A stretch of DNA of 64,000 bases from positions 1 through 64,000 of the forward strand of contig JAFXDG010000043.1 in assembly GCA_017521285.1 (NCBI GenBank), read 5' to 3'. The first letter of the stretch is position 1; each line of letters starts with the position of its first letter. Origin of the DNA: Bacteroidaceae bacterium (lineage in GTDB: Bacteria; Bacteroidota; Bacteroidia; Bacteroidales; Bacteroidaceae). The notes under the pieces are model-generated. The model was not told the DNA's origin. It was given only the letters and a program-made list of their open reading frames with translations, and searched no databases. Of the stretch, positions 17,761 to 24,988 are shown one piece after another. The position numbers were made by a program, and so were the translations under genes.

Positions 17761-17960
17761 TTAAGGTGGGTTCTACAAATTCGCCTTGTCGAAAATTCGG
17801 GCTTTAGCCAGAATATTTTTGTTAGTAAAAGAGGAAGTGTAGCGGGCTACACGACCGAGTTTGCTAACGAAAAGATTCGGATAAAACCGAATTGGCGGCA
17901 AGAAGATTAAAGATCTCACCATTGTTAATAATCTGTGGGAATTTATAGTACCCACCTTAA
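17761..17960. mobile_element. 200-bp MITE-like element with TTAA ends
   Basis: The ends are inverted repeats: AAGGTGGGTTCTACAAATTC on the left (17763-17782) matches the complement of 17939-17958 at 18 of 20 positions. Both ends carry TTAA (17761-17764 and 17957-17960), which may be a target duplication or part of the terminal repeat. The middle is also palindromic: GTGTAGCGGGCTACAC at the centre, with flanking TTGTTAG / CTAACGA arms. No transposase is encoded. A -7-like element on the minus strand (17968-17975) lies just outside, so the element would be in the 5' leader of the DMT-GH26-GH28 operon. Confidence 0.7.
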
Positions 17961-18072
17961 ATTACTGCAAAAATACTGCAAAATCACATAAATGCACCAT
18001 TTAAGGAAAAAGAAAACACAAAGCAGCGAACAGATTTACATACTTTAACGCTCAACAAATCCCGTTCCCCTT

Positions 18073-18231
18073 TCATTTCTTCATTTCACGACGTGAAACA
18101 AAGAACCAATCAGCTTCATCTTGCTTTCTAATAAAACCATCTGGAAAATATCTACTCGCAAGTCTTACTAAATGAGCTACTATAGAACATCCTCCCATTT
18201 TTGTTTTAATGCTCCCCTGTTTACTATCCAT
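18073..18231 (-). CDS. possible small protein, 52 residues, ending in a palindromic repeat
   Basis: A 52-residue frame from ATG 18231 to TGA 18073. The sequence has coding-like character ('GGCSIVAHLVRLASRYFP', 'FIRKQDEADWFFVSRREMKK') and no simple bias. Its last codons (VSRRE) are encoded by the palindrome ATTTCACGACGTGAAAC, the same unit found as an array at 47.2-47.3 kb. It may be a true small protein of Bacteroides or a coding piece carried by the repeat. Function unknown. Confidence 0.4.
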   Translation of the reverse strand: MDSKQGSIKTKMGGCSIVAHLVRLASRYFPDGFIRKQDEADWFFVSRREMKK

Positions 18232-18836
18232 TTTTGATTGCTCCTTTATTTGGCCATCATTCTATTTTGTCAATACCATTTACCGCCCCGCGCCCCTCTC
18301 CACCGACTATTTGTGAAATTTATGAACCTGAATAGTCTGTTGAGAATCAAGTGGTTGTCGTACGAGAAAGGGAGGATTAGATTTTTGATTAAGAGACGCG
18401 GGACAGAGATGGACAGTTTTATTTTATTGATGTTCAGATGATTGAAGATTGGGGGATTGGAGTGAAATTCTTCAGGTTACGCAGTGGCACCATTTTTTGA
18501 CACCAGAGGTGGGCGTGTAAACATTTGTCAGATAGTCTGTTGTGAGAAATTGGATAAACGGGTTGATTGTATTGGCACCAAGGTTTGACACCACCATTCA
18601 TTTTGCGCCTTTTTGAGGGTGTAAAGATTTATTTGTACAACTTCAGGGGCATTGATATGTGTACATGGAGAGAAACTATTTGCCTTGTCTGTACAAGAAT
18701 TTGTTTGACATGGTTCGGTAATAAATATCACATTCGTAGTTGATTCCTATTTCGCAGTGTGGAAGGTGTGTGTGACACGTGTTTTTTTGCATATATATAC
18801 AAACGTACAAAAGGTACATGCAGAAACTTTGCTGAT

Positions 18837-18880
18837 CGTGTGCACAAGTTCAGTTGACCGTGTGCACACGTTCAGTTGGG
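18837..18880. repeat. two tandem copies of a 22-base repeat
   Basis: GTGTGCACAAGTTCAGTTG is followed directly by GTGTGCACACGTTCAGTTG, each preceded by a C, with period 22. A weaker third GTGTGCACAC lies near 18930. Each carries the palindrome GTGTGCACAC or close to it. The period of two helical turns is what a cooperative DNA-binding protein would need. Confidence 0.5.
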
Positions 18881-19227
18881 TTTCTGCAGACATAGTACTA
18901 CTGGTTGTACTGACGCACAATTGAGGGTGTGCACACGGGTTGGGGACAATGTGCCGACAGACAGATGAAATGTATAAATATACAATCCGACTGTATAAAT
19001 ATGCAAAACTGGTCTCGCGAGAATCGCATATATGGCAGCGGGTTTTCGTTTGGTTAATTTTGAACGAAAAATACAGCGGCCTTACAATTGTATGGTAATC
19101 AGCTCTTTTGCACATTGGTCATCCCTCTGCATTGGTGCGTAATCCCCCATGGCAGTATTCCGACGGATGAGCGTAAATTTACGTTTCTTGACAACTGGTT
19201 TGCATAATTCTTGACATTATGACGTCT

Positions 19228-19368
19228 CTACATGGCATTTTCCTTTTTTAGCAAATCGACGAAGTTGGTCACAATCTCTTGGGTGTTTCGCATCTGTTTC
19301 AAGTTGAAATTCAATCTCAGTTTCTGTATAGATCCGTTTGTTGAAAGTAGTTCCATCCTTTGTGACAT
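19228..19368 (-). CDS. possible small protein or gene remnant, 46 residues
   Basis: A 46-residue frame from ATG 19368 to TAG 19228 with protein-like content: 'SIQKLRLNFNLKQMRN' then 'EIVTNFVDLLKKENAM'. On the same strand TATCTTTG (about 19403-19410) fits the -7 promoter consensus upstream. It could be the start of a gene broken by a stop or a real small protein. No family recognised. Confidence 0.35.
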   Translation of the reverse strand: MSQRMELLSTNGSIQKLRLNFNLKQMRNTQEIVTNFVDLLKKENAM

Positions 19369-19446
19369 GTTGATTAAGAATCCGTTATTTCTCTATAAAG
19401 TCGGCAAAGATAAAGAATAAAAGTTGTCTGTTTGGCAAGGAATCTC

Positions 19447-19454
19447 TACATTTG
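19447..19454 (+). promoter_or_regulatory. -7 promoter element for the nucleotidyltransferase gene
   Basis: TACATTTG fits TAnnTTTG. It is inside the longest open frame, so translation must start downstream; a GGAGGTGA ribosome-binding site at about 19467 points to the ATG at 19476. Confidence 0.55.
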
Positions 19455-19475
19455 CACCATCCAATGGAGGTGAGC

Positions 19476-20591
19476 ATGATGAATCAGTCAAAAGAACAAA
19501 CGCAAATTTCGGAGTTGTTGAAAGCCGGACTGTGGGGCATAAAGCCCGACACCACGTTGTTTGCCGTGGGAGAGGCGGACTGGTTGGCCTTGCTGAAGCT
19601 GGCCAGGCAACAGGCTTGTATAGGAGTGGCCTACGACGGGATGCTGACCCTGCCCAAGGAATTGCAACCAACGCGTGCCCTTTTTCTGCAATGGAGCAGT
19701 CTGGTGGCACAGATTGAGACAGATAACGAATTTCTGAACGAATGCTTGCGCGAAGTGGTCTCTCTCTATCGGGAGCAAGGACTTTCCCCGGCATTGTTAA
19801 AGGGGCAGGGAGTGGCGCAACATTATCCCCATCCGGAGCATCGGCAGAGTGGGGATATAGATTTGCTGGTCGGTGAAGGGTTTGAAAAAGCCAATGATCT
19901 GCTTCGTACGGAGTCGGATTGTGAGGGAAAAGAGACGGACAAACACATTGAATTCTGTTGGCGGGGAGTGACGGTGGAAAATCATCGCATCAGTGCCCGC
20001 CTGAGCCATCCTTGCGCCAATGCCTTCTATCAGAAAATGACAGATTCATGGTTTCCTGACAAGGGAGTCAGAATCTCAATAGGGGATTTTGACGTGACGG
20101 TTCCTCCGCACGAGTTCAATGCAGCCTTTCTGTTGGTCCATGCCCTTGAACATCTCTTCAGCAGTGGTTTGGGAATGCGCCAGGTAATGGATTGGGTGTG
20201 TCTGATGCAGGCGACCCACTCGTGTTTCGACGGGAAAGAGTATAATCGCCTGCTTCGGAAAACGGGGCTGACCGGTGTGGCCAAGGCTTTTGCTTCCATC
20301 GGGGTGGATGTCATGGGATTGCCAGTGGATTGTCTGCCCTTCGACTTGAATGAAAAGGATAAAAAAATAGGCCAAAAGCTCCTTCACCGCATTTGGACTG
20401 ATGGGAACTTTGGCCTATATAATAAGGAAAGGATACGTCCAAAAGGTTATTGGGCTGGCAAGTGGCACACATTCACCTCTTCGGTAAGCCGTTGCGCCGA
20501 ACTGTTCAGCATGGCACCAGCCGAAGCCTGCTGTTACCCCATTCGAATAGCTGTCAATTCAGCATGGGAGCAGATAAAGATGCGTTTATAA
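19476..20591 (+). CDS. nucleotidyltransferase-fold protein (NTP_transf_5 type)
   Basis: 371 residues. The start at 19476 is set by a Shine-Dalgarno-like GGAGGTGA just before it, unusual for this phylum. The nucleotidyltransferase signature is 'LLKGQGVAQHYPHPEHRQSG' followed by 'DIDLLV' (Asp127 and Asp129 as metal ligands). The remaining part has the helical character of the 'uncharacterised nucleotidyltransferase' family. Such proteins recur in RiPP (lasso peptide) loci beside HPr-kinase-like proteins and PqqD-like proteins. It converges on the peptidase-kinase-exporter operon, separated by a MITE-like repeat. Substrate unknown. Confidence 0.8.
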   Translation: MMNQSKEQTQISELLKAGLWGIKPDTTLFAVGEADWLALLKLARQQACIGVAYDGMLTLPKELQPTRALFLQWSSLVAQIETDNEFLNECLREVVSLYREQGLSPALLKGQGVAQHYPHPEHRQSGDIDLLVGEGFEKANDLLRTESDCEGKETDKHIEFCWRGVTVENHRISARLSHPCANAFYQKMTDSWFPDKGVRISIGDFDVTVPPHEFNAAFLLVHALEHLFSSGLGMRQVMDWVCLMQATHSCFDGKEYNRLLRKTGLTGVAKAFASIGVDVMGLPVDCLPFDLNEKDKKIGQKLLHRIWTDGNFGLYNKERIRPKGYWAGKWHTFTSSVSRCAELFSMAPAEACCYPIRIAVNSAWEQIKMRL

Positions 20592-20624
20592 CTAAAGTTT
20601 CGCAAGCTCAACTTTCAGGAGTAT

Positions 20625-20822
20625 GGGGGTGTGCAAAATGTAGCCATTCCAGATTTTAGGCGCGGATTACGCGGATTTCGCGGATAAATATACTTTTTAT
20701 TCGCCTTTCAGCTCATCGACAACCTCTTTTGATTATTTATCTAAGGTATGGTCGGGTATGAATTTGAAATATAAATCCGTGTAATCCGCGTAATCCGCGC
20801 CTAATTTTATTTTTGACACACC
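20625..20822. repeat. MITE-like repeat A: GGTGTG...CACACC ends with GCGGATTACGCGG inner arms
   Basis: Inner arms 20656-20685 and 20775-20804 pair at 28 of 30 positions (TTAGGCGCGGATTACGCGGA side). Outer ends are GGGGGTGTGCAAAAT (about 20624-20638) and ATTTTTGACACACC (about 20809-20822), an imperfect terminal repeat. The same two-layer structure recurs at 44.3 kb, and the outer ends recur at 31.2 kb. Confidence 0.7.
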
Positions 20823-20879
20823 TTCGCTTCCTACACTCCTGTTGCTTATTTACTTGCGAAAGTAGGCCTTATAAGTCTC

Positions 20880-21329
20880 CTATATCCTCAGCAATCTGAA
20901 CAACGGAATCAGGAAACGTCTGATGCTCCGCAACCAGTACCACCATTGTGCCCGACGGAGCCAGCGCGGGTCGCGGCAATCCTGCTCGGTGCCATCGGTG
21001 TGGTAGATGGTGCGCAACAGACCGATAATCTCCCGTTGGGGCACCTCCTCAATGCGGTACAGGTTGCCATCGCCCAACATCCGCCACTTGTCGCCATTCA
21101 TCCCGATGAAGCGGTGAATCATATAATTCCCTCCCCACTGGTAGAAGGGACAACACCACGGTTCGGGAGGAGTCACACCATCATAGGGAACCACCTCGAT
21201 TTCATCTTTTCCACCACGGATAAAGGGATACATGCTTTGTCCGTCCACATGCAAGCGCACCGATTTGCCTTCTCGCAAAGCCTCGGCCGCCTCTTCGAAA
21301 AAAACATTGGGAACTACTAATTTTCTCAT
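20880..21329 (-). CDS. S24/S26-type serine peptidase-like protein
   Basis: 149 residues. 'HVDGQSMYPFIRGGKDEIEVVP' in two parts shows the G-x-S-M-x-P box of the LexA/signal-peptidase fold, with candidate nucleophile Ser32. The second box is 'NYMIHRFIGM', with His in the place where signal peptidase I has the general-base Lys, as in SipW-like enzymes. The C-terminal end is basic and aromatic (repeated WYW, RRFL). It overlaps the kinase gene by four bases (ATGA), so translation is coupled. A role in cleaving an exported or modified peptide is inferred from context only. Confidence 0.8.
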   Translation of the reverse strand: MRKLVVPNVFFEEAAEALREGKSVRLHVDGQSMYPFIRGGKDEIEVVPYDGVTPPEPWCCPFYQWGGNYMIHRFIGMNGDKWRMLGDGNLYRIEEVPQREIIGLLRTIYHTDGTEQDCRDPRWLRRAQWWYWLRSIRRFLIPLFRLLRI

Positions 21330-22183
21330 TCGCCAAACACCGTTTTACATGAGAGCCGGGCCGCTTCCGCATTGGGCAGACAAGCCAAGTGATACAAAGG
21401 AATCTGTGCCAACACTTCGCCGATGGTTTCGCTGATGCAATCGTACAACGTATCGTCGTAGGCAAAGTCCGGCGGACACGACGGATGCAATGCCGCGTAT
21501 GCTTGCGGGATGCTCAAGCGCTGGATTTTGTTATACGGGGCTTGCGACAGGCGCACACAAGCGGCCAACGGATAACTCTCCTGCTTGTAGCACGGTGTCT
21601 TTCCACTCCACGGACTTCCATACATCCAGGGTTTCCCGTCAATGATGCGCAGGATGGGGCTGTCGTCGTTCAGCAACACGGCACCTTCGATGTTTTCTCG
21701 CCACAGTCTTGTATGCGTACTCTTGCCCGTTCCACTTTCGCCCAAAAAGAGCACCGTGCGTCCCTTGTATTGGATGACACTGGTGTGTACCGCCACTGTC
21801 CGATGAGCCATTGTCACCAATCCGTATGCAATCCACAGGGCGAAGCGCACCAGTCGGGGCATCAGTTGGCCATTGAACTTCACCACATTGCTTCCCTCTT
21901 CCTTCCACAGGCTCAGGGAAGCGCTGTCCGGAGGGGTCATCACGAACAGATATCCTCCTTCGTAGCGCCCGAACCGGTCCACAATGCCATCTACTTCACT
22001 TTCATATTGCACCTCCGTCATTTCGGGAGCCAGCTCATCTGTCAGCGTAAACACGGCCAACGCCTCTCCCTCCGCGTCAACTTCAAACGGCTTGAAGCCA
22101 TCCAATGTCGCCACGGCCTTTATCCACTCCTCGCATCCCTCTATGCGGATACGATGTCCTGCTATTGAATAATCTTTTTTCAT
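21326..22183 (-). CDS. HPr-kinase-like (HprK C-terminal fold) P-loop protein
   Basis: 285 residues from ATG 22183. A longer open frame adds an MAMADG/WRWR sequence that is only the GATGGC microsatellite read in frame, so it is rejected. The P-loop 'FLGESGTGKSTHTRLW' (about 147-162) and 'LLNDDSPILRI' match the HPr kinase fold, but the N-terminal HprK domain is absent. Similar kinases lie in lasso-peptide clusters, where some phosphorylate the precursor. It is placed between the exporter and the S24/S26-type protein in one minus-strand operon. Confidence 0.82.
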   Translation of the reverse strand: MKKDYSIAGHRIRIEGCEEWIKAVATLDGFKPFEVDAEGEALAVFTLTDELAPEMTEVQYESEVDGIVDRFGRYEGGYLFVMTPPDSASLSLWKEEGSNVVKFNGQLMPRLVRFALWIAYGLVTMAHRTVAVHTSVIQYKGRTVLFLGESGTGKSTHTRLWRENIEGAVLLNDDSPILRIIDGKPWMYGSPWSGKTPCYKQESYPLAACVRLSQAPYNKIQRLSIPQAYAALHPSCPPDFAYDDTLYDCISETIGEVLAQIPLYHLACLPNAEAARLSCKTVFGE

Positions 22184-22224
22184 ATTGCTTTTTACTTTTT
22201 TACTATGGCTATGGCTTAAATTAT

Positions 22225-22325
22225 TGCCATCCGCCATCGCCATCTGCCATCGCCATCGCCATCTGCCATCTGCCATCGCCATCGCCATCTGCCATCGCCA
22301 TCGCCATCGCCATCAGCCATCAGCC
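22225..22325. repeat. GCCATC hexanucleotide microsatellite between exporter and kinase genes
   Basis: About 100 bases of GCCATC with interspersed TGCCATC and CAGCCAT variants, covering the stop codon of the ABC gene and part of the gap to the kinase start. The same unit appears in frame inside the ABC gene. Replication slippage here would change the gap between the two genes. Confidence 0.85.
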
Positions 22326-24026
22326 TTTTCCCACCTCCATCACCCTGTCGCAAAACGTCAGCGAACTTTCCCTATGGGCAATGATAATCATTGTCAGTTC
22401 CTTATGCGTAGCCGACAATTCCTGCAAAGCCTGATTGATTTCCTGCTCCGTCTGATTGTCCAAGGCCGAGGTGGCTTCGTCGAAGAACAGCACCTCCGCA
22501 TCCTTGTAGAGCGCCCGTGCAATGCCGATGCGCTGTTTCTGTCCGCCCGACAAGCGGCTTCCATATTCGCCTAACGAAGAATCCATACCTTCGGGCAATG
22601 TGGCAGCCCATTCCTTCAGTTGCACCTGTTCCAACACTCTGCCTATCTTTTCCTTGTCTATCGGCCGACCCAATGCGATATTGTCGGCCAGTGATCCTTG
22701 GATGATGAATATTTCCTGTGGCACATATCCCACCAGCCGGTGCCATTGGCGACGATTCTTCAGTGTCAGTTGCCGTCCGTCAATCTCCACACTTCCACTC
22801 GTCGGAGGGAAGAATCCTAACATCAGGTTGAACAACGTGCTCTTTCCCGATCCACTGGGGCCTCGCACACCAATGCGCTCTCCCTTGCGGATAATCGCGT
22901 TGAAATCATCCAATATCACCTCCCCATCGGGGAAAGCAAACGTCAGATGCTTCAGCTCCAGGCTCCTGTTGAATGTAAGTTCCTCGCCTTCGCCATAGCC
23001 ATCGCCATAGCCATCGCCATCGCCTTCGCCATCGCCATAGCCATCGCCATCGCCATCGCCATAGCCATCGCCTTCGCCATCCGCCATCTGCCCATCATCC
23101 ACCCCATCCACCACCACGTCAATACTGTACGACGCATTCTGCAACGTATTCCATCCGTTCAGTATTCCCCTCACGGCAGGAATCATACGGTAAGCCGCTA
23201 CGGCAAACACACCGCTCACCACTCCCAGATTGCCGTCTCCCGCCAAAAGCAGAAGCGCCAGACCTATAACAATCGCCACTTCCGACAGGCACGAAGGAAG
23301 CAGTTGCACCGTCTCCATACGCAAACGGCTATGGTTGATCACCTTCAATCCCTCGTCAAACGAAGTCAACGACGAACGGAAGGCCTGGGCAATCTCCAAC
23401 TCCGTATAACCGCGGAAAGCCTCCACAACCGTACGACTCTGCTTCCGTCGCGCCTCCAGTTCCTCTGTGCCATATTGGCGCAAACGCCCCTTCACCATCC
23501 ACACATACGACATGACGATGGGCATGAACACAAAACAGAGCAAAGCCCCGATCATAGGCTCCCACAACATCAAGGCCGTCACCATCAGCAACAGCAACAA
23601 TGCCTCGCCGGCAATGCGGAAAATGGGGGAAAGGATGCAAAGGCTGAACGTGTAGCACACGAAATTCACCTCATGCGCCAATTGTACGCTGCTCTTGCTC
23701 TTCTGGAAAAGCAATCCGCGATGATAATAGTTGCAAAACATCTTCCGGCTGAACACCTGATACAGGTGCAACAGGAAACCACTCTGAAAACGGGCGAGGA
23801 ATATCACCATCACATTCTTCAGCAACACGAAGGCCAGTGCCAATCCACATACCAGCAACGACGTGCGCACGTCCGTCCGCTCACCGAACACCGTAATCAG
23901 TATCGGAATCAATGCCGCCACACCCGCAAAGTCCAGCAACGCACGCACCAGCACCGACAAGGCCACCCACACCCCGCGTCGCCGTTCCTCCTTCGTCAAT
24001 AGCCCATATATCGCCTTCAATGACAT
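22320..24026 (-). CDS. ABC exporter, fused membrane and ATPase domains, with repeat linker
   Basis: 568 residues. Membrane domain about 1-305 with several hydrophobic helices, ATPase domain about 350-568: Walker A 'GPSGSGKST', signature 'LSGGQKQR', Walker B 'VLFFDEATS' and the 'AHR' switch His. This is the MsbA/peptide-exporter type; no C39 peptidase domain is present, so it does not by itself cleave a double-glycine leader. Between the domains (about residues 310-347) lies an Asp-Gly/Tyr-Gly/Glu-Gly run encoded by a GATGGC-type microsatellite. It is the first gene of the exporter-kinase-peptidase operon, with a -7 promoter 54 bases upstream. Confidence 0.88.
   Translation of the reverse strand: MSLKAIYGLLTKEERRRGVWVALSVLVRALLDFAGVAALIPILITVFGERTDVRTSLLVCGLALAFVLLKNVMVIFLARFQSGFLLHLYQVFSRKMFCNYYHRGLLFQKSKSSVQLAHEVNFVCYTFSLCILSPIFRIAGEALLLLLMVTALMLWEPMIGALLCFVFMPIVMSYVWMVKGRLRQYGTEELEARRKQSRTVVEAFRGYTELEIAQAFRSSLTSFDEGLKVINHSRLRMETVQLLPSCLSEVAIVIGLALLLLAGDGNLGVVSGVFAVAAYRMIPAVRGILNGWNTLQNASYSIDVVVDGVDDGQMADGEGDGYGDGDGDGYGDGEGDGDGYGDGYGEGEELTFNRSLELKHLTFAFPDGEVILDDFNAIIRKGERIGVRGPSGSGKSTLFNLMLGFFPPTSGSVEIDGRQLTLKNRRQWHRLVGYVPQEIFIIQGSLADNIALGRPIDKEKIGRVLEQVQLKEWAATLPEGMDSSLGEYGSRLSGGQKQRIGIARALYKDAEVLFFDEATSALDNQTEQEINQALQELSATHKELTMIIIAHRESSLTFCDRVMEVGKG
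22985..23099. repeat. in-frame GCCATC/GCCATA/GCCTTC microsatellite in the exporter gene
   Basis: Roughly 18 hexanucleotide units read as DG, YG and EG pairs in the linker of the ABC protein. Because the unit is six bases, gain or loss changes linker length without a frameshift. Confidence 0.88.
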
Positions 24027-24044
24027 ATCTCTTTTGTCTCTCTA

Positions 24045-24067
24045 TATTAATATAATAAGGTATAGAA
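24045..24067. repeat. 23-base AT-rich element, also found before murE
   Basis: TATTAATATAATAAGGTATA plus GAA: the full 23 bases are identical here and at 58400-58422. Here it lies in the leader of the exporter gene, in antisense orientation. Similar copies occur at about 3379-3400 and 12522-12544. Confidence 0.6.
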
Positions 24068-24079
24068 CCAAAAACGCCG

Positions 24080-24087
24080 CAAAGATA
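24080..24087 (-). promoter_or_regulatory. -7 promoter element for the exporter-kinase-peptidase operon
   Basis: On the minus strand this reads TATCTTTG, a full match to TAnnTTTG, 54 bases before the exporter start. Confidence 0.6.
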
Positions 24088-24325
24088 CACATTTTTCCCC
24101 TCCCCACCTATCTCTTCCCCCATATATTTCTCTCTCCCTTCATCATTGTCCCTTAAAAACACCCTTCCATCCCCATGCCTATGCCCTTGATTCTTGTTGT
24201 CCTGCAGGCGCGATTCCCATCGCGACTCTCACCCCTCTAAAACCTGCTATAAAGCAGGAATACACCCTATTTTTGCCCCGTTTGGAAAATATTTTGTTAA
24301 AAGCAGAAAAAAAAACTAAGAAATG

Positions 24326-24356
24326 TTTGTATTTATCAATATTCACTATATCTTTG
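24326..24356 (+). promoter_or_regulatory. full Bacteroidetes promoter upstream of the peptide gene
   Basis: TTTG (24326-24329) and TATCTTTG (24349-24356) with a 19-base spacer match both the -33 and -7 elements. It would give a leader of about 450 bases before the peptide gene. Confidence 0.6.
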
Positions 24357-24539
24357 CATGAAAATCGATGGCCAAATCGTCATTTTGGCGGTAAAAAGTC
24401 ATCTAAAAACAGGTGCATAATGGTAACAAGCATGAGCAAAACAAATCCATTAAAACGCCCAATTGACAGTCTTGACTGCATAAAAAGGCGGCATTTTAAA
24501 GTTTTTTTGAAGAAAAACAGCAAAAAAAAGAAAATTTTC

Positions 24540-24570
24540 TTTGAATTTGGGAAATTTATCTTTTACTTTG
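24540..24570 (+). promoter_or_regulatory. second promoter upstream of the peptide gene
   Basis: TTTG (24540-24543), 19-base spacer and TTACTTTG (24563-24570; one mismatch to TAnnTTTG). It would give a leader of about 240 bases that includes the 20-base tandem repeat. Confidence 0.5.
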
Positions 24571-24691
24571 CAGTCTGAATTGTGCCCTGACGGGAGCTTG
24601 AAGCCTTAAAAAAATATAAAAGTAACGGAAAGGAAGATGAAACGGATGGGAAAAGACAAGGATGAGACAAAAGAAGGTGACCGGTGCGATG

Positions 24692-24731
24692 CAGGGAAAT
24701 GTGGTACGATACAGGAAAATGTGGTACGATA
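24692..24731. repeat. 20-base tandem duplication in the leader
   Basis: CAGGGAAATGTGGTACGATA at 24692-24711 is followed directly by CAGGAAAATGTGGTACGATA at 24712-24731, one difference. It lies about 90 bases before the peptide gene and could be a paired operator or an mRNA element. Confidence 0.75.
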
Positions 24732-24818
24732 TGAAAAACGGCATTTGATTAAGAAATAGAGAATTAAACAAATTATTAACAAATTAACAGTATTAACAAT
24801 TAAAAAACATTAACGATT

Positions 24819-24950
24819 ATGAAAATGGAAATGTATGTAGCTCCTGAGCTCGAGGTTTTGGAAGTGATGGTAGAACAAGGATTCGCCGCTTCTGGTCCTG
24901 GATTTGACATCAGCGACGAGGACAAGGATTTCGGCGGTATCGGACTTTAA
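24819..24950 (+). CDS. 43-residue peptide with YxxPxL motif, candidate RiPP precursor
   Basis: ATG AAA ATG GAA ATG to TAA, 43 residues. Residues 6-11 are Y-V-A-P-E-L, the YxxPxL pattern by which lasso-peptide leaders bind PqqD-like recognition proteins. Then comes 'EVLEVMVEQGFAAS' and a Gly/Asp-rich end 'GPGFDISDEDKDFGGIGL'. If cleavage fell after Ser25, the product would start with Gly and have Asp at position 8 and Glu at 9, the geometry of a lasso ring; Ala23/Ser25 also suit a signal-peptidase-like cut. No cyclase gene is near. Small peptides with a Y-x-x-P start are common near Bacteroidales surface-protein genes and their role is unknown. It lies 38 bases before a giant lipoprotein gene. 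Confidence 0.7.
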   Translation: MKMEMYVAPELEVLEVMVEQGFAASGPGFDISDEDKDFGGIGL

Positions 24951-24988
24951 GAAAGAATTGATTTGTTAACATTTAATTTTTATTTATT

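Larger units (their letters stand above)
17961..19446. other. 1.5-kb gene-poor, repeat-containing region
   Basis: No convincing gene of normal length. It contains two possible short minus-strand ORFs (listed separately), one copy of a 17-base palindrome (18083-18099), two diverged copies of GGCACC...TTTGACACCA (about 18486 and 18572), direct repeats of GTGTGCACAAGTTCAGTTG (18837-18880) and two copies of TGTATAAATAT (about 18971 and 18991). Composition and repeats suggest decayed mobile or regulatory DNA. Confidence 0.6.
24088..24818. other. intergenic leader region before the 43-residue peptide gene
   Basis: 730 bases without a gene. It holds a CCTGCT-ATAA-AGCAGG hairpin (24243-24258), two plus-strand promoter candidates, and a 20-base tandem duplication (24692-24731). 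The rest is A-rich and shows no frame with coding character. Confidence 0.6.

Noticed and set aside
18747..19115. 122-codon minus-strand frame in the gene desert
   Set aside because: It is Cys/Thr/His-rich, spans direct repeats and has no domain; probably not coding.
22184..22288. N-terminal extension of the kinase gene
   Set aside because: The extra residues are the GATGGC microsatellite translated; the ATG at 22183 gives a normal N-terminus.
22225..22325. CRISPR-like array
   Set aside because: The repeat unit is six bases with no spacers; it is a microsatellite.
22947..24002. 351-codon plus-strand frame opposite the exporter gene
   Set aside because: Its start is only the microsatellite read as AIAIAI; the minus-strand ABC transporter has all its motifs.
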